Numbered from the stretch's first letter, positions 51,234-62,752 are shown. The stretch is 64,000 nucleotides of DNA from Mesorhizobium sp. M1D.F.Ca.ET.043.01.1.1 (GCF_003952385.1 NZ_CP034444.1:3658001-3722000), one strand, 5' to 3'. Translations and numbers: made by a program. The notes: a model not told the origin generated them from the sequence alone.

Positions 51234-54200
51234 ATGGCCAGCGTGAAATCCAAGCCGAAGAAGAAAGTCGCCGCGAAAGCGGAAGAAAAGCCCGCGAGGC
51301 TTGCCGACCACCTGCTTGCCCGGGCGCCGGCCGAGGATATCGCGGCCTATGATGTAGCCGACCTGGAACGCGCCGCCGATCTCGCCAGCCGGGCCGTCGC
51401 CCGCCACAGGAAGGGCGAGAGCGTCGTCGCCGTCGAGGCCGATTCCGGCGTTTCCTGCGGCGGCAGGCCGGTCACGGTCATCACGGTCGTCAACGACAAC
51501 ATGCCGTTCCTGTTCGATTCCATTCTCGGCGAGATCGCCGAGACGTCCAGCCAGCCGACGCTCGTCACCCATCCGATCGTCACCGTGCGGCACGACGAGA
51601 GCGGCGTCGTGCAGCTCCCGGGCGACAGCGGCAAGGAGGATGACGACCGGCTGAGCGTCGTTCATGTCCATATCCCGCGGCTGAGCGCGGAACAGGCGGC
51701 TGGGCTCACCGAGCGGCTGTGCAAGATGCTCGGCCAGGTTCGCGCCGCCGTCACCGACTGGAAGCGGATGCTTGCCCGCCTCGACCAGGCCATTTCCGAA
51801 TTCCGCTATTCGGCCGTGCCGCTCGACAAGAAAAGCGTCGCCGAGGCGATCGCCTTCCTCGAATGGCTGCGCGACGACAATTTCACCTTCCTCGGCATGC
51901 GCGAGTTCAAATATGTCGGCGGGCAGGAGAGCGGGACGCTGGAGCGCGCCGACAAGCCCGGCCTCGGCATCTTGTCGGATCCTGACGTGCTGGTTCTCAG
52001 GCGCGGCACCGAGGCGGTGACGACGACGCCGGAAATCCGCGCCTTCCTGCACGGGCCCGAGCCGCTGATCGTCACCAAGGCGAACGCCAAGTCCTCGGTG
52101 CATCGCCGCATCTATCTCGACTATATCGGCGTCAAGACCTACACCGCCAAGGGAGCGCTCGCCGGCGAGTTGCGCATCGTCGGCCTGTTCACCTCGACCG
52201 CCTACACGCGCTCGGTGATGAAGATCCCCTATCTGCGCTCGAAGGCCGAGACGGTCATCGCGAAATCCGGTTTCGACCCGCATGATCATTCGGGCAAGGC
52301 GCTGATCAACACGCTGGAAAGCTATCCGCGCGACGAGCTGTTCCAGGTCTCGGTGCCGATCCTGCGCAAGCACGCCAGCGCCATCCTCGGGCTGATCGAG
52401 CGGCCGCGGGTGCGGGCGCTGGTGCGCGTCGACCAGTTCGATCGCTTCGTCTCCGTCATCGTCTTCGTGCCGCGCGACCGCTACGACAGCGTCGTGCGCG
52501 AGAAGATCGGCGCCTATCTCAAGACGGTGTTCGAGGGGCGGCTCTCGGCTTACTATCCGGCCTTCCCGGAAGGCGGGCTGGCGCGCGTCCATTTCATCAT
52601 CGGCCGCTCCGGCGGCAAGACGCCGAAGGTCGATCAGGCGACGATCGAGGCGGCGCTGCGCGACATCGTGCGCACCTGGGAGGACGCGCTTTCCGAGGCG
52701 GCCGAAGCGGCCGGAAGCGATCCGGCGCTGAAGGCAATCGCGGCGCGCTTCCCTGAAAGCTACCGCGATACCTTTACCGCCGCTGTGGCGCTGGCCGATG
52801 CCGGGCGCATCGCCAGGATCGGCGCCGCCAATCCGATCGCCATCGACTATTACCGCCATGGTGACCAGAAAGCGCACCAGGCGTCGCTGAAGATCTATCA
52901 CTATGGCAGCCCGGTGGCGCTGTCGCGGCGCGTGCCGGTGCTGGAAAATGTCGGCTTCCGCGTCATCAGCGAACGCACCTTCGAGGTCCGCGACGATACG
53001 GCCGACGAGGTGTTCATCCACGACATGGAACTGGAGAACAGCTACGGCAAGCCGATCGACCTCGCCGACGGCGGCGCGCTGTTCGAGGATGCCTTCCTTT
53101 CGGTCTGGCGCGGCGATGTCGACAACGACGCCTATAACGGCCTTGCCCAGACCGCCGGCCTGTGGTCGGGCGAGATCACCATCCTGCGCGCCTATGGCCG
53201 TTACCTGCAGCAGGCCGGCATCCCGCAGAGCCAGGATTTCATCGCCGCCGCGCTCAACCGCTATCCGGAGATCGCGCGTGGGCTGCATCAGCTGTTCGTC
53301 GCCCGCCTCGGGCCGAAGGCCGAAACCGAAGGCGTGGTGGCCGCCAAGCACCTCAAGGCCAAGATCAAGGATGCGCTGGAAGAGGTCCCCAACATCGACG
53401 ACGACACCATCATCCGCCGCTACCTCAACCTGATCGAAGCTTCGCTGCGCACCAATCATTTCGTAGCCGATACGAAAGAGAAGGGGCAGTCGCTGGCCAT
53501 CAAGCTCGACTCGCAGGCCGTCGACGGCCTGCCGGCGCCGCGGCCCTGGCGCGAGATCTTCGTCTACGGCTCCGAGGTCGAGGGCGTGCATCTGCGCTTC
53601 GGTCCGGTGGCGCGCGGCGGCCTGCGCTGGTCGGACCGCGCCCAGGACTACCGCACGGAGGTGCTGGGTCTGGTCAAGGCGCAGCAGGTCAAGAACGCGG
53701 TCATCGTGCCGGTCGGCGCCAAGGGCGGCTTCTATCCAAAGCATCTGCCGGTCGGCGGCACTCGCGACGCGATCTTCGAGGCCGGCACCTCGGCCTACAA
53801 GAATTTCGTCTCCAGCCTGCTTTCGATCACCGACAATATCGGTGTCGAAGGCGTCATCCCGCCGGCCGGCGTGGTGCGGCGCGATCCTGACGATCCCTAT
53901 TTCGTCGTCGCCGCCGACAAGGGCACGGCGACGTTCTCCGACACCGCCAACGCCATTTCCGAGAAACACGGCTTCTGGCTCGACGATGCCTTCGCCAGCG
54001 GCGGCTCGGCCGGCTACGACCACAAGAAGATGGGCATCACCGCCAAGGGCGCGTGGGAAGCGGTGAAGCGGCATTTCCGCGAGATGAACCGCGACATCCA
54101 GACCTCGCCCTTCACCGTGGTCGGCGTCGGCGACATGTCGGGCGACGTGTTCGGCAACGGCATGCTTTTGTCGCCGGCGACCAGGTTGATCGCCGCCTTC

Positions 54201-56000
54201 GACCATCGCGATATCTTCATCGATCCCGATCCGGACATGGCGGCTTCGCTGGCTGAGCGGCAGCGCATGTTCGCGCTGCCGCGCTCGTCATGGCAGGACT
54301 ATGACAAGTCGAAACTGTCGGAAGCCGGCGTCATCGTCTCGCGCAGCCAGAAGTCGATCACGCTGCCGGCGGCGGCCGCGGCCGCGATCGGTCTCGGCAA
54401 GACCACGGCGACGCCGGTCGAGATCATGAACGCCATTCTCAAGGCGCCGGTAGATCTTCTGTGGTTCGGCGGCATCGGCACCTATGTCCGGGGCTCAGGC
54501 GAGACCAACCAGGATGTCGGCGACCGCGCCAACGACGCCATCCGCGTCACCGCGCTCGAGGTGCGCGCCAAGGTCATCGGCGAGGGCGCCAATCTCGGCG
54601 TCACGCAGCGGGCGCGCATCGAATTCGGCATGAATGGCGGCCGCTGCAATTCCGACGCCATCGACAATTCGGGCGGCGTCAACTGCTCCGACGTCGAGGT
54701 CAACATCAAGATCGCGCTGGCGTCGGCCATGCGCAAAGGCTCGCTGGCGAGACCGGCGCGCAACAAGCTGCTCGCCGAAATGACCGAGGAGGTCGGCGGG
54801 CTGGTGCTCTCCAACAACTACCAGCAGACGTTGGCGCTTTCGCTGGCGCGCAAGCGCGGGCTGGCCGACATAGCGCATCAGGCGCGTTTCATGACGGCGC
54901 TTGAAGCGCGGGGCCCGCTCGACCGCGCGGTCGAGACGCTGCCCTCGCCGGCCGCGCTTGCCGAGCGCGAGGCGCGCGGGGAGCCGCTGACCAGGGCCGA
55001 GCTCGGCGTGCTGCTTGCCTATGCCAAGATCGTTCTGTTCTCCGACATCGTCGCCAGCGACGTGCCGGACGATCCGCATTTCGACCGCGACCTGATGGGC
55101 TATTTCCCGGAGCGCATGGCGAAGAAATTCGCCGGCGAAATCCGCGACCACCGGCTGCGGCGCGAGATCATAGCGCGTGTCGTCGCCAACGATCTGGTCA
55201 ATCGCGGCGGGCCGTCTTTCGTCAACCGCCTGCAGGAAGCCACGGGGCGCAGCGCGGCCGACGTCGTCCGCACCTTCGCCGTGGTCCGCGACGGCTTCGC
55301 GCTGCCGGCGCTCTATCGCGAAATCGACGCGCTCGACAACCAGATCGACGGCCAGATGCAACTCGATCTCTACCAGTCGGTTAGCCGGCTCATCTTCGTG
55401 ACCAGCGGCTGGTACCTGAAGAATGACTTGGACTCGGTACCGCTCGGCCAGCGCATCGCCGAGCTGCAGGAGGCGCGCAAGGCTTTGGAGCCGAAGCTCA
55501 CCGCGCTGCTGCCGGCCTTCTCGCGCGAGCGGATCGAGGAGCGGCGGCACGGCCTGTTCAAGGGCGGCGCGCCCGAGAAACTGGCCGAGAAGCTGGCGCT
55601 CGCCGAGGTTGGTGAACTGATTCCGGACATCGCGCTCACCGCGCGCACGGCCAATGCCGACATCGTCAGCGCGGCCAAGGCCTTCTTCGCCGTCAGCGAT
55701 GCCTTCCGCATTCCGCGCGTCGAGGAAGCCGCGCGTTCGATCATGCCGCCGGACTACTACGACCAGCTTGCGCTGTCGCGCGCCTCCGACACCATCGGCG
55801 CTGCAAGGCGCGGCATCGCCGTTGCGGCGCTCACCGCCCACGGCAAGGCGGCGGATGCGGTGGCGGCCTGGCTGGAGGCCGGCGGCGAGCGCGTCGCGCG
55901 CATCCGCGAGCGGCTACAGGCGCTGACCGAAGGCGGCGAGATCACCGTGTCGCGGCTCTCGGTGGCATCCGGGCTGATGAGCGACCTGACGGGGATGTGA
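51234..56000 (+). CDS. gdh: NAD-dependent glutamate dehydrogenase, large type
   Basis: A 1588-residue enzyme of the L-GDH/GDH_180 class that oxidises glutamate to 2-oxoglutarate and ammonia with NAD. The N-terminal half holds ACT-like regulatory domains (LFDSILGEIAETSSQPTLVT and following). The catalytic core lies around residues 700-1230, with ARGGLRWSDRAQDYRTEVLG, IVPVGAKGGFYPKHLPVGG (catalytic Lys near residue 830), and the NAD domain with GVGDMSGDVFGNGMLLSPAT. The length is normal for the class. GGGAGGG precedes ATG 51234. An antisense frame of about 1000 codons across it is a codon-bias shadow. Confidence 0.97.
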   Translation: MASVKSKPKKKVAAKAEEKPARLADHLLARAPAEDIAAYDVADLERAADLASRAVARHRKGESVVAVEADSGVSCGGRPVTVITVVNDNMPFLFDSILGEIAETSSQPTLVTHPIVTVRHDESGVVQLPGDSGKEDDDRLSVVHVHIPRLSAEQAAGLTERLCKMLGQVRAAVTDWKRMLARLDQAISEFRYSAVPLDKKSVAEAIAFLEWLRDDNFTFLGMREFKYVGGQESGTLERADKPGLGILSDPDVLVLRRGTEAVTTTPEIRAFLHGPEPLIVTKANAKSSVHRRIYLDYIGVKTYTAKGALAGELRIVGLFTSTAYTRSVMKIPYLRSKAETVIAKSGFDPHDHSGKALINTLESYPRDELFQVSVPILRKHASAILGLIERPRVRALVRVDQFDRFVSVIVFVPRDRYDSVVREKIGAYLKTVFEGRLSAYYPAFPEGGLARVHFIIGRSGGKTPKVDQATIEAALRDIVRTWEDALSEAAEAAGSDPALKAIAARFPESYRDTFTAAVALADAGRIARIGAANPIAIDYYRHGDQKAHQASLKIYHYGSPVALSRRVPVLENVGFRVISERTFEVRDDTADEVFIHDMELENSYGKPIDLADGGALFEDAFLSVWRGDVDNDAYNGLAQTAGLWSGEITILRAYGRYLQQAGIPQSQDFIAAALNRYPEIARGLHQLFVARLGPKAETEGVVAAKHLKAKIKDALEEVPNIDDDTIIRRYLNLIEASLRTNHFVADTKEKGQSLAIKLDSQAVDGLPAPRPWREIFVYGSEVEGVHLRFGPVARGGLRWSDRAQDYRTEVLGLVKAQQVKNAVIVPVGAKGGFYPKHLPVGGTRDAIFEAGTSAYKNFVSSLLSITDNIGVEGVIPPAGVVRRDPDDPYFVVAADKGTATFSDTANAISEKHGFWLDDAFASGGSAGYDHKKMGITAKGAWEAVKRHFREMNRDIQTSPFTVVGVGDMSGDVFGNGMLLSPATRLIAAFDHRDIFIDPDPDMAASLAERQRMFALPRSSWQDYDKSKLSEAGVIVSRSQKSITLPAAAAAAIGLGKTTATPVEIMNAILKAPVDLLWFGGIGTYVRGSGETNQDVGDRANDAIRVTALEVRAKVIGEGANLGVTQRARIEFGMNGGRCNSDAIDNSGGVNCSDVEVNIKIALASAMRKGSLARPARNKLLAEMTEEVGGLVLSNNYQQTLALSLARKRGLADIAHQARFMTALEARGPLDRAVETLPSPAALAEREARGEPLTRAELGVLLAYAKIVLFSDIVASDVPDDPHFDRDLMGYFPERMAKKFAGEIRDHRLRREIIARVVANDLVNRGGPSFVNRLQEATGRSAADVVRTFAVVRDGFALPALYREIDALDNQIDGQMQLDLYQSVSRLIFVTSGWYLKNDLDSVPLGQRIAELQEARKALEPKLTALLPAFSRERIEERRHGLFKGGAPEKLAEKLALAEVGELIPDIALTARTANADIVSAAKAFFAVSDAFRIPRVEEAARSIMPPDYYDQLALSRASDTIGAARRGIAVAALTAHGKAADAVAAWLEAGGERVARIRERLQALTEGGEITVSRLSVASGLMSDLTGM

Positions 56001-56113
56001 GCTTACGCTCCCCCCATGCGGGAGGGTCGCTGCGAAGCAGCGGGGCGGGGGTGGGGCGCTGACCCCCACCCGGACCTGCGATCCGACCTCCCCACAAGGG
56101 AGAGGTAGGGGGC
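56001..56113. repeat. Large palindromic repeat element (family A)
   Basis: It starts at the end of the gdh stop with CTTACGCTCCCCCCATGCGG and is mirrored at its right end (CTCCCCACAAGGGAGAGGTAG), with GCTGCGAAGCAGCGGGGCGG inside. The arms are less perfect than in the family A element at 5858. Confidence 0.75.
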
Positions 56114-56230
56114 GGAATCGAGGCGGGCGAACCCATGAGCGGCCGCGCCCCGCTTGTTCATTTGCATCGTTGCCTGAAAACATGCAGACATGGCGCGGTC
56201 GCGGGCGGAGCGGACGATGCGGGAGGGGAC

Positions 56231-57607
56231 ATGGCTGAAGTAGCAGTGCAGCGGGCCTCGGGGCGCGGCATCTGGGGCTGGATGTTCTTCGACTGGGCGG
56301 CGCAGCCTTTCTTCACCGTCGTCACCACTTTCATCTTCGGGCCCTACTTCGCCTCGCGCATGGTCAGTGATCCCGTCATGGGCCAGGCTGCCTGGGCCTG
56401 GGGCATCGCCGCCGCGGGGCTGGTCATCGCCGTGCTCTCGCCGGTGCTCGGCTCGATCGCCGATCAGACCGGGCCGCGCAAGCCGTGGATCGCCTTCTTC
56501 GCGGCGATCAAGATCGTCAGCCTCACGCTGCTGTGGCTTGCCGCCCCCGGCTCGAACGTCTTCCTGATCGTGCTGCTGTTCTCGCTGGCCTCGGTGGCTG
56601 CGGAGTTCTCGACTGTTTTCAATGATTCGATGATGCCGCGGCTGGTGCCGAAGAGCGAAATCGGGCGCATCTCCAATATCGCCTGGGGGCTGGGCTATCT
56701 CGGCGGGATGATCGCGCTGATCTTTGTCATTCTGTTCATGGCCGGCAATCTGGAAACCGGCAAAACGATCATCGGCCTCGACCCGATCCTGGGGCTCGAC
56801 CCGAAGCTCGGCGAGGATGCCCGCGCCACCGGGCCGATGTCGGCCGGCTGGTACTTCCTGTTTATCCTGCCGATGTTCTTCTTCACCCCGGATGCCGCCA
56901 AGGGCATTCCGATCGGGCCGGCGGTGCGCGAGGGGCTGTCGGAGCTGAAGTCGACACTGGCAGAGGCGCGCAAGCGCGGCGGCATCTTCCGCTTCCTTGT
57001 CGCCCGCATGATCTATCAGGACGGTGTCAACGCGCTGCTTACGCAGGGCGGTGTGTTCGCCGCCGCGATGTTCGGCTGGTCGATCACCGAGATCGGCATC
57101 TTCGGCATCATCCTCAATGTCGTCGCCATCTTCGGCTGCTGGATCGCTGCCCGCCTCGACACCGCGCTCGGCTCCAAGGCGGTGGTGATGATCGCGCTGG
57201 TGATGCTGACCGTGGCCACCGCCGGGATCATCTCGACCGGACCCGGCTTCACGCTGCTCGGCCTGATACAGCTCCCGTTGACCGATTCCAACGGCCTGTT
57301 CGGCACCGCCGCCGAAAAGGCCTACATTCTCTACGGCCTGCTGGTCGGCCTTGCCTTCGGCCCGGTGCAGGCCTCGTCGCGCTCCTACATGGCGCGCAGC
57401 GTCACGGCCGCCGAATCGGGCCGCTATTTCGGCATCTACGCGCTGTCCGGACGAGCGACGAGTTTCATGGCGCCATTCCTGCTGGCAACCATCAGCTGGG
57501 CCACCGATTCAGCCCGGCTCGGCATGGCGGTGATTATCCTGTTCCTCGCTGTCGGCATGGCGATCCTCACCAGGACACCCTACCCGGCCGACAAGCCGGT
57601 AGAGTAG
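56231..57607 (+). CDS. UMF1/Atg22-like MFS membrane protein
   Basis: A 458-residue membrane protein with about 12 spans. The start MAEVAVQRASGRGIWGWMFF with DWAAQPFFTVVTTFIFGPYF and VLSPVLGSIADQTGPRKPWI match the UMF1 (Atg22-like) MFS group; the tail PVQASSRSYMARSVTAAESG is also characteristic. GGGAGGGG precedes ATG 56231. In bacteria the transported substrate is not established; amino acid efflux is suggested by yeast Atg22. A longer frame from 56135 would run out of the repeat region. Confidence 0.9.
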   Translation: MAEVAVQRASGRGIWGWMFFDWAAQPFFTVVTTFIFGPYFASRMVSDPVMGQAAWAWGIAAAGLVIAVLSPVLGSIADQTGPRKPWIAFFAAIKIVSLTLLWLAAPGSNVFLIVLLFSLASVAAEFSTVFNDSMMPRLVPKSEIGRISNIAWGLGYLGGMIALIFVILFMAGNLETGKTIIGLDPILGLDPKLGEDARATGPMSAGWYFLFILPMFFFTPDAAKGIPIGPAVREGLSELKSTLAEARKRGGIFRFLVARMIYQDGVNALLTQGGVFAAAMFGWSITEIGIFGIILNVVAIFGCWIAARLDTALGSKAVVMIALVMLTVATAGIISTGPGFTLLGLIQLPLTDSNGLFGTAAEKAYILYGLLVGLAFGPVQASSRSYMARSVTAAESGRYFGIYALSGRATSFMAPFLLATISWATDSARLGMAVIILFLAVGMAILTRTPYPADKPVE

Positions 57608-57612
57608 CTCCT

Positions 57613-57780
57613 CTTTCCCTTCTCCCCTTGTGGGAGAAGGTGTCGCCAAAGGCGACGGATGAGGGGTGCTCCAGCTTGGCGACGAGTTCGAAATCGCCGC
57701 CGCCTCATTCCGTCACGCACCCCTCATCCGTCTCGGCGCTGCGGGCCGATCCACCTTCTCCCACAAGGGGAGAAGGGAAG
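57613..57780. repeat. Large palindromic repeat element (family C)
   Basis: TTTCCCTTCTCCCCTTGTGG (57613 on) is mirrored by CCACAAGGGGAGAAGGGAA at the right end (to 57780), with GACGGATGAGGGGTGC and GCACCCCTCATCCGTC inside. It fills the space between the UMF1 stop and purH stop; the same family occurs at 44436. Confidence 0.88.
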
Positions 57781-57786
57781 ATGCGC

Positions 57787-59403
57787 TCAATGCCTGAAAT
57801 GCCTGACCCCTGTGAACACCATGGCGATGCCGTGCTCGTCGGCGGCGGCGATGACATCCTCGTCGCGCATCGAGCCGCCCGGCTGGATCACCGCCGTGGC
57901 GCCGGCCTCGATCGCCGACAGCAGGCCGTCGGCGAAGGGGAAGAAGGCGTCCGAAGCGACGACCGAGCCCTTGGTCAGCGGCTCGGCCAGGCCGGCGGCT
58001 TCAGCCGCATCGAGCGCCTTGCGGGCGGCGATGCGCGAGGAATCGACGCGGCTCATCTGGCCGGCGCCGATACCGACGGTCGCGCCGTCCTTCGCGTAGA
58101 CGATGGCGTTCGACTTGACGTGCTTGGCGACGCGGAAGGCGAATTTGAGGGCGGCCATCTCGGCCGGCGTCGGCGCACGTTTCGTCACCACCTTCAGCGC
58201 GAGATCGTCGACCACCGCATTGTCGCGGCTCTGCACCAAGAGGCCGCCGGCGACCGATTTCGCCAGCGTGCCCGCCGCGCGCGGATCGGGCAGGCCGCCG
58301 GTGGTGAGAAGGCGCAGGTTCTTCTTCGCCGCGACGATCGCCGTGGCCTCATCGGTGGCGTCGGGCGCGATGATGACTTCGGTGAAGGTCTTCACGATCT
58401 CCTCGGCCGCTTCGGCGTCGAGGATGCGGTTCATGGCGACGATGCCGCCAAAGGCCGAGACCGGATCGCAGGCGAGCGCCTTGGCGTAGGCCGCCTTCAG
58501 CGTCGCGCCTTCGCCGACACCGCACGGGTTGGCGTGCTTGATGATGGCGATCGCCGCAGAGCGGGCCGGATCGAATTCGCCGACCAGCTCGAAGGCGGCG
58601 TCGGTGTCGTTGATGTTGTTGTATGAAAGCTGCTTGCCCTGCAGCTGCCTGGCGGTGGCGACGCCCGGCCGCTTGTCGCCCGAGAGATAGAAGCCGGCGC
58701 CCTGGTGCGGGTTCTCGCCATAGCGCATCACTTGGTCGAGACGGCCGCCGAAGGCGCGCCAGGTCGGGTGCTCGATCTCGAGGGCCTCGGCGAACCAGCC
58801 GGAGATCGCCGCGTCGTAGGTCGCGGTGCGGGCAAAGGCCTTGGCCGCCAGCTTCTTGCGGAAATCGAGCGACAGCGAGCCGAGGTTCATCTCCAGCGCG
58901 TTGAGCACCGAGGCATAGTCGGCGGGATCGGTGACGATCGCGACATAGGCGTGGTTCTTGGCCGAGGCGCGGATCATGGCCGGGCCGCCGATGTCGATAT
59001 TCTCGACGATCGAGGCGTAGCCGGCGCCGGAGCGGCGGACTTCCTCGAACGGATAGAGGTTGGAGACGACGAGGTCGATCGGCGCGATATGGTGGTCGTG
59101 CATGGCTTTGGCGTGCTCGGGATCGTCGCGGACACCGAGCAGGGCGCCATGCACCGACGGATGCAAGGTCTTGACGCGGCCGTCCATGATCTCGGGAAAA
59201 CCGGTGAGCTCTGATACGTCGCGGACCGCAAGGCCGGCCTCGGCGATCGCCTTCGCCGTGCCGCCGGTGGAGACCAGCTCGACGCCGGCGGCGGCAAGCG
59301 CCCTGGCAAAGTCGATCAGGCCGGTCTTGTCGAAAACGGAAAGCAGCGCGCGGCGAACCGGAACGAGGTCTGGCGCCGGAATGTTCTTGGCGGGGACGGC
59401 CAT
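57787..59403 (-). CDS. purH: Bifunctional AICAR formyltransferase / IMP cyclohydrolase PurH
   Basis: A 538-residue enzyme for the last two steps of IMP synthesis. The N-terminal IMP cyclohydrolase part has [40 protein letters not shown] and [20 protein letters not shown]. The AICAR transformylase part has [20 protein letters not shown], the catalytic Lys-His in [20 protein letters not shown], and [20 protein letters not shown] near the end. It follows the heparinase-like gene on the same strand, as commonly seen in related bacteria. Confidence 0.98.
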   Translation of the reverse strand: MAVPAKNIPAPDLVPVRRALLSVFDKTGLIDFARALAAAGVELVSTGGTAKAIAEAGLAVRDVSELTGFPEIMDGRVKTLHPSVHGALLGVRDDPEHAKAMHDHHIAPIDLVVSNLYPFEEVRRSGAGYASIVENIDIGGPAMIRASAKNHAYVAIVTDPADYASVLNALEMNLGSLSLDFRKKLAAKAFARTATYDAAISGWFAEALEIEHPTWRAFGGRLDQVMRYGENPHQGAGFYLSGDKRPGVATARQLQGKQLSYNNINDTDAAFELVGEFDPARSAAIAIIKHANPCGVGEGATLKAAYAKALACDPVSAFGGIVAMNRILDAEAAEEIVKTFTEVIIAPDATDEATAIVAAKKNLRLLTTGGLPDPRAAGTLAKSVAGGLLVQSRDNAVVDDLALKVVTKRAPTPAEMAALKFAFRVAKHVKSNAIVYAKDGATVGIGAGQMSRVDSSRIAARKALDAAEAAGLAEPLTKGSVVASDAFFPFADGLLSAIEAGATAVIQPGGSMRDEDVIAAADEHGIAMVFTGVRHFRH

Positions 59404-59500
59404 GGCTGGCGGCCTTTCAAGGCTGGTTGGGAAACGTTCGCGGGCCGTAGCATATGAGGCCCGGAAATCAAGCGCGCAGCTCGGGTTCCTTCGCCTCGAA

Positions 59501-61225
59501 TCAGTTGTTTTCGGGGTAGCCGGCGATATTGGTGCGCGTCAGCTGCCAATGCACCTCGGCGATTTCCGAGGCCTTGAAGGCAAGCACGATCTGCCGGCTG
59601 CGGCGCGGTCCGCCGAGCCCGGCGAAATAGATCGATTCCTCGACCTGCGGCCCCACTTCCGCGCAGGTGAACACCCAGGTGTCGCCCTGGGTGGCGGCGA
59701 GCGTCAGGCGGTCTTGCCCGTCCTGAAGCATGCCGATGTCGGGATGGATGTGAAAGCGCACGGTGACGAAGTCGCGGCCATTGTTGCGGATCGCACCACC
59801 CCCGGGGCGCAGGAAACGGTCGCGGCCGGTCAGCACGTTGCCGTTGGTCGTCAGCTTCAGCTCACGCTCATGCACGAAGCCGAAGCGCGCGGCATAGCCG
59901 TCGTGGCGGGCGACAAAGCCGTGCACGCCCTTCTGGTCGATGCGCTTGCAGGGCACGTGCTGCGGGCCGCCGATCAGCGGCGAGCCGAGCAGGTCGCTGA
60001 CCCGTAGCGAATGGCTGAAGCGCGCCGAGGACGTGTCGTTGACGGTGGCGGTCGAATGCGCGGCGGTGGCACGCGCCAGCGGCCGGAACTCGGCGGCGCC
60101 GTAAGTGTCGATGCCTGCGTTGACGATGAAGTGCTGGCGCCCGGAGGAGAGCTCGAAGGCGAGGCATCCGGCATGCGCGGCGTTGGAGACGTCGACGGGC
60201 GGCGGCGTGCCGGTGTCGGCGATCACCGTGACGCCGCCCATCGACAGGCGCTCATAGCCGGAATGCGGCGCGTGCAAGAGCGGCGCGCCGACGGTGTCGT
60301 CATGGCGCAGGATGGTGGCGATGCGGTCATGGATGGTGGCACCCATGCCGTTGAAGCGGGCGAGGCTGCCGTCCTGGTGGCGGAAGAAGCGCAGCGCCGG
60401 CAGCATGCGATCGATGGCGTTGATCAAGGCGGACGGCGGCGCCTCGGCCTGGTTGGCATAGGTCTGGCGCAGCGGCAAAAGGTCGGCCAGCAGTTCCAGC
60501 ACCGTCATCGGATTGCGCGAGACATGGCCGCCGTCGGGCAGGATCTGGTGGTCCAGCTCCTCGGCGAGATTGCGCGTGGCGCTGCGCAGCGCCGAGGCCG
60601 GCGCCGGCAGCGACAGGGCGGCGAAGGCAAGCGCGATGCGGGCGCGCAGCCTGTCCTTGCCGTCCGGCATCTCGCGCGCCATCGACCTGAGATAACGAAC
60701 CTGCATGGCAAGCGATTTGAGGAAGGCGCGGTAGAAGGGAAACTCCGCACCCTGCAGCACGACCGAGGAGTGCTGCAGCCAGGCAATCACCCGCTTGGCG
60801 GTCGTACCGGGCTCCCAGGCGACGCCCGATATCTGGTTGCCGTGCATGGCGATCCAGTCCGAGACCAGGGCGCGAGCATTGGCGGCGGCGAGTTCAGTGC
60901 CGGCGGCGCGCATGTGGCGCAGCCAGCGGAACCCGTGCAGCGTCTTTTGCCAGCCGCGGTTGGGCACATCGATCTGGAAGGGCGATTTGCCGCCGGTCTC
61001 GACCATGTGGCCGGACAGCGGATAACGGCCGTAGTAGATTTCAAGCGCGATCTGCGGGTCGGCGAGCCTCAGATCCGGCGGCGCGATGAGGACGCGCTCG
61101 GGCGTGCGGCCGGAATAACGCCAGCGATAGATAGGACCGGCGCGAAGGCGCCGGCGCGCTTTGCGCCAGAACTCCCTCGCGACAAGCGTCCAAAGACGCG
61201 TCGTGCTGGCGGCAACAAGTGCCAA
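59501..61225 (-). CDS. Heparinase II/III-like family protein
   Basis: A 574-residue protein. The N-terminal half is a helical toroid ([60 protein letters not shown]) and the C-terminal half is a beta-sandwich of heparinase type ([40 protein letters not shown]). TTG 61225 has AGGAGG close upstream. These proteins are commonly encoded between purH and rsmB in Hyphomicrobiales; they are predicted polysaccharide lyases but their substrate there is not known. No signal peptide is evident. Confidence 0.85.
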   Translation of the reverse strand: MALVAASTTRLWTLVAREFWRKARRRLRAGPIYRWRYSGRTPERVLIAPPDLRLADPQIALEIYYGRYPLSGHMVETGGKSPFQIDVPNRGWQKTLHGFRWLRHMRAAGTELAAANARALVSDWIAMHGNQISGVAWEPGTTAKRVIAWLQHSSVVLQGAEFPFYRAFLKSLAMQVRYLRSMAREMPDGKDRLRARIALAFAALSLPAPASALRSATRNLAEELDHQILPDGGHVSRNPMTVLELLADLLPLRQTYANQAEAPPSALINAIDRMLPALRFFRHQDGSLARFNGMGATIHDRIATILRHDDTVGAPLLHAPHSGYERLSMGGVTVIADTGTPPPVDVSNAAHAGCLAFELSSGRQHFIVNAGIDTYGAAEFRPLARATAAHSTATVNDTSSARFSHSLRVSDLLGSPLIGGPQHVPCKRIDQKGVHGFVARHDGYAARFGFVHERELKLTTNGNVLTGRDRFLRPGGGAIRNNGRDFVTVRFHIHPDIGMLQDGQDRLTLAATQGDTWVFTCAEVGPQVEESIYFAGLGGPRRSRQIVLAFKASEIAEVHWQLTRTNIAGYPENN

Positions 61226-61372
61226 AACCCCTCCTGATCGTCCGCTTACCCAAGCACAAGCTTATATGATTCAAGAACTTATGCGAAGGCGGTTTTCGCC
61301 GAAGTGAACCCCTTCACGCGGTGCCGCCAGGGTCATCCCTAAGAAAGTCAGCAAGGTTTATGGAACAACGCA

Positions 61373-62752
61373 CTAATCGGCTCTTCGCATCCTCGCGGCG
61401 AAAAATCCATCCAGACCGGAAATCCCGGGCGATTCGAGCGGCAGATCGGCAGGCGTTGTGCGCAACGTGCCCTCGGCAGTGAGGAACTGGTCGAGACCTG
61501 CGAATTCTCCGGGGCGGATCGGATCGGCGGTCACGCCGGAAGTCTCGGCGAGGAAAGCGCGGTAAAGATCCTCACCCTCGATCGGGTCGAGCGAACAGTT
61601 GGAAAAAACGATCCGCCCGCCGGGTTTGACGAGAGTGGCGGCGTGGGCGAGGAGCTTGCCTTGAAGCGCGGCGAGCTTCTCGACATCGGCCATGGTCTTG
61701 CTCCACGGCACGTCGGGATGCCGGCGCACGGTGCCGGTCGACGAACAGGGGGCGTCGAGCAGCACCGCGTCGAACAGCTCCGCCGGCCGGTAATCGAGCA
61801 GGTCGGTCTGCACCAGCTCGGCCGACATGCCGAGACGGTCGAGATTCTGCGCCAGCCTTGCCAGCCGATTCTTCGAGGTGTCGACAGCGGTGACAATTGC
61901 ACCGGCGAGGATGAGCTGCGCCGTCTTGCCGCCGGGCGCGGCGCAAAGGTCGGCCACGCGCAGCCCCTCGATGGCGCCGAACAGGCGTGCCGGCAGAGCC
62001 ACTGCCGCATCCTGCACCCACCAGGCGCCTTCGGCGAAGCCGGGCAGGTCGGTGACGGCGGCCTGCAATTTTTCAACCCGCACCGTGCCGGTCGGCAGCA
62101 CGATGCCGCCGAGCTGCCCGGCCCAGAGCGTCGGGTCGGCCTTCACGGTGAAATCGACCGGCGCCTCGTGCCGATGGGCGGCAAGGATGGCCTGCGCCTT
62201 GTCGTTGCCATAGGCCGCGGTCAGCCGGTCAGCGAACCACTGCGGCGCTTCGCTCGTCGCGGCAAGCGCCGGCGCAAGCTCGGCCTCCTTGGCGCGCGCC
62301 AACGAGCGCAGCAGGCCGTTGACGAGGCCGGAGAAGCGCAATGTGCGCGGATCGGACTTGGCGTGGGTGACCGCAAGGTCGACGGCGGCGCTGTCCGGAA
62401 CGTCGAGGAACAGGATCTGCGCGGCGGCGACATGCAGGATGTGCGAGAGCGCCGTGGCGTTGGCCGGCAGCGGCCGCTCCAGGCGCTTTGCCAGCAGTCC
62501 GGCAATTGTCATGCGATAGCGTAGCGCGGTGACCAGTATGGCGCGCACCAATGCGCGGTCGCGGGCATCGAGCGCCTTGTATTGCGGATGGCCGTGCTCG
62601 TTGTCGGTCAGCCCGTCGAGCGGGGTGCGGGCATCGATGACGGCGGCGAGCAGGCGCGCGGCAGCCTTGCGCGCGGCCAGGCCGGCGGTCGTCTCGCCCG
62701 GATTGCCGTCACGTGTGCCTGGGGTTTGCGGTCGGCGCTTTGCTCCGTTCAC
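61373..62752 (-). CDS. rsmB: 16S rRNA (cytosine-967-C5)-methyltransferase RsmB
   Basis: A 459-residue methyltransferase. The N-terminal NusB-like RNA-binding part is about 25-165 ([20 protein letters not shown]). The SAM-binding domain has [34 protein letters not shown] and the NOL1/NOP2/Sun motif [20 protein letters not shown] with catalytic Cys near residue 335; a second Cys is in [12 protein letters not shown]. The GTG at 62752 overlaps the htpX stop (GTGA), so the genes are coupled; a longer frame upstream is a shadow of htpX. Confidence 0.95.
   Translation of the reverse strand: MNGAKRRPQTPGTRDGNPGETTAGLAARKAAARLLAAVIDARTPLDGLTDNEHGHPQYKALDARDRALVRAILVTALRYRMTIAGLLAKRLERPLPANATALSHILHVAAAQILFLDVPDSAAVDLAVTHAKSDPRTLRFSGLVNGLLRSLARAKEAELAPALAATSEAPQWFADRLTAAYGNDKAQAILAAHRHEAPVDFTVKADPTLWAGQLGGIVLPTGTVRVEKLQAAVTDLPGFAEGAWWVQDAAVALPARLFGAIEGLRVADLCAAPGGKTAQLILAGAIVTAVDTSKNRLARLAQNLDRLGMSAELVQTDLLDYRPAELFDAVLLDAPCSSTGTVRRHPDVPWSKTMADVEKLAALQGKLLAHAATLVKPGGRIVFSNCSLDPIEGEDLYRAFLAETSGVTADPIRPGEFAGLDQFLTAEGTLRTTPADLPLESPGISGLDGFFAARMRRAD

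Noticed and set aside
51159..54206. Antisense frame of about 1015 codons across glutamate dehydrogenase
   Set aside because: It has the His/Arg/Asp-rich composition of an antisense frame in high-GC coding DNA, no ribosome site and no recognisable domain, and lies wholly on a strongly supported gene.
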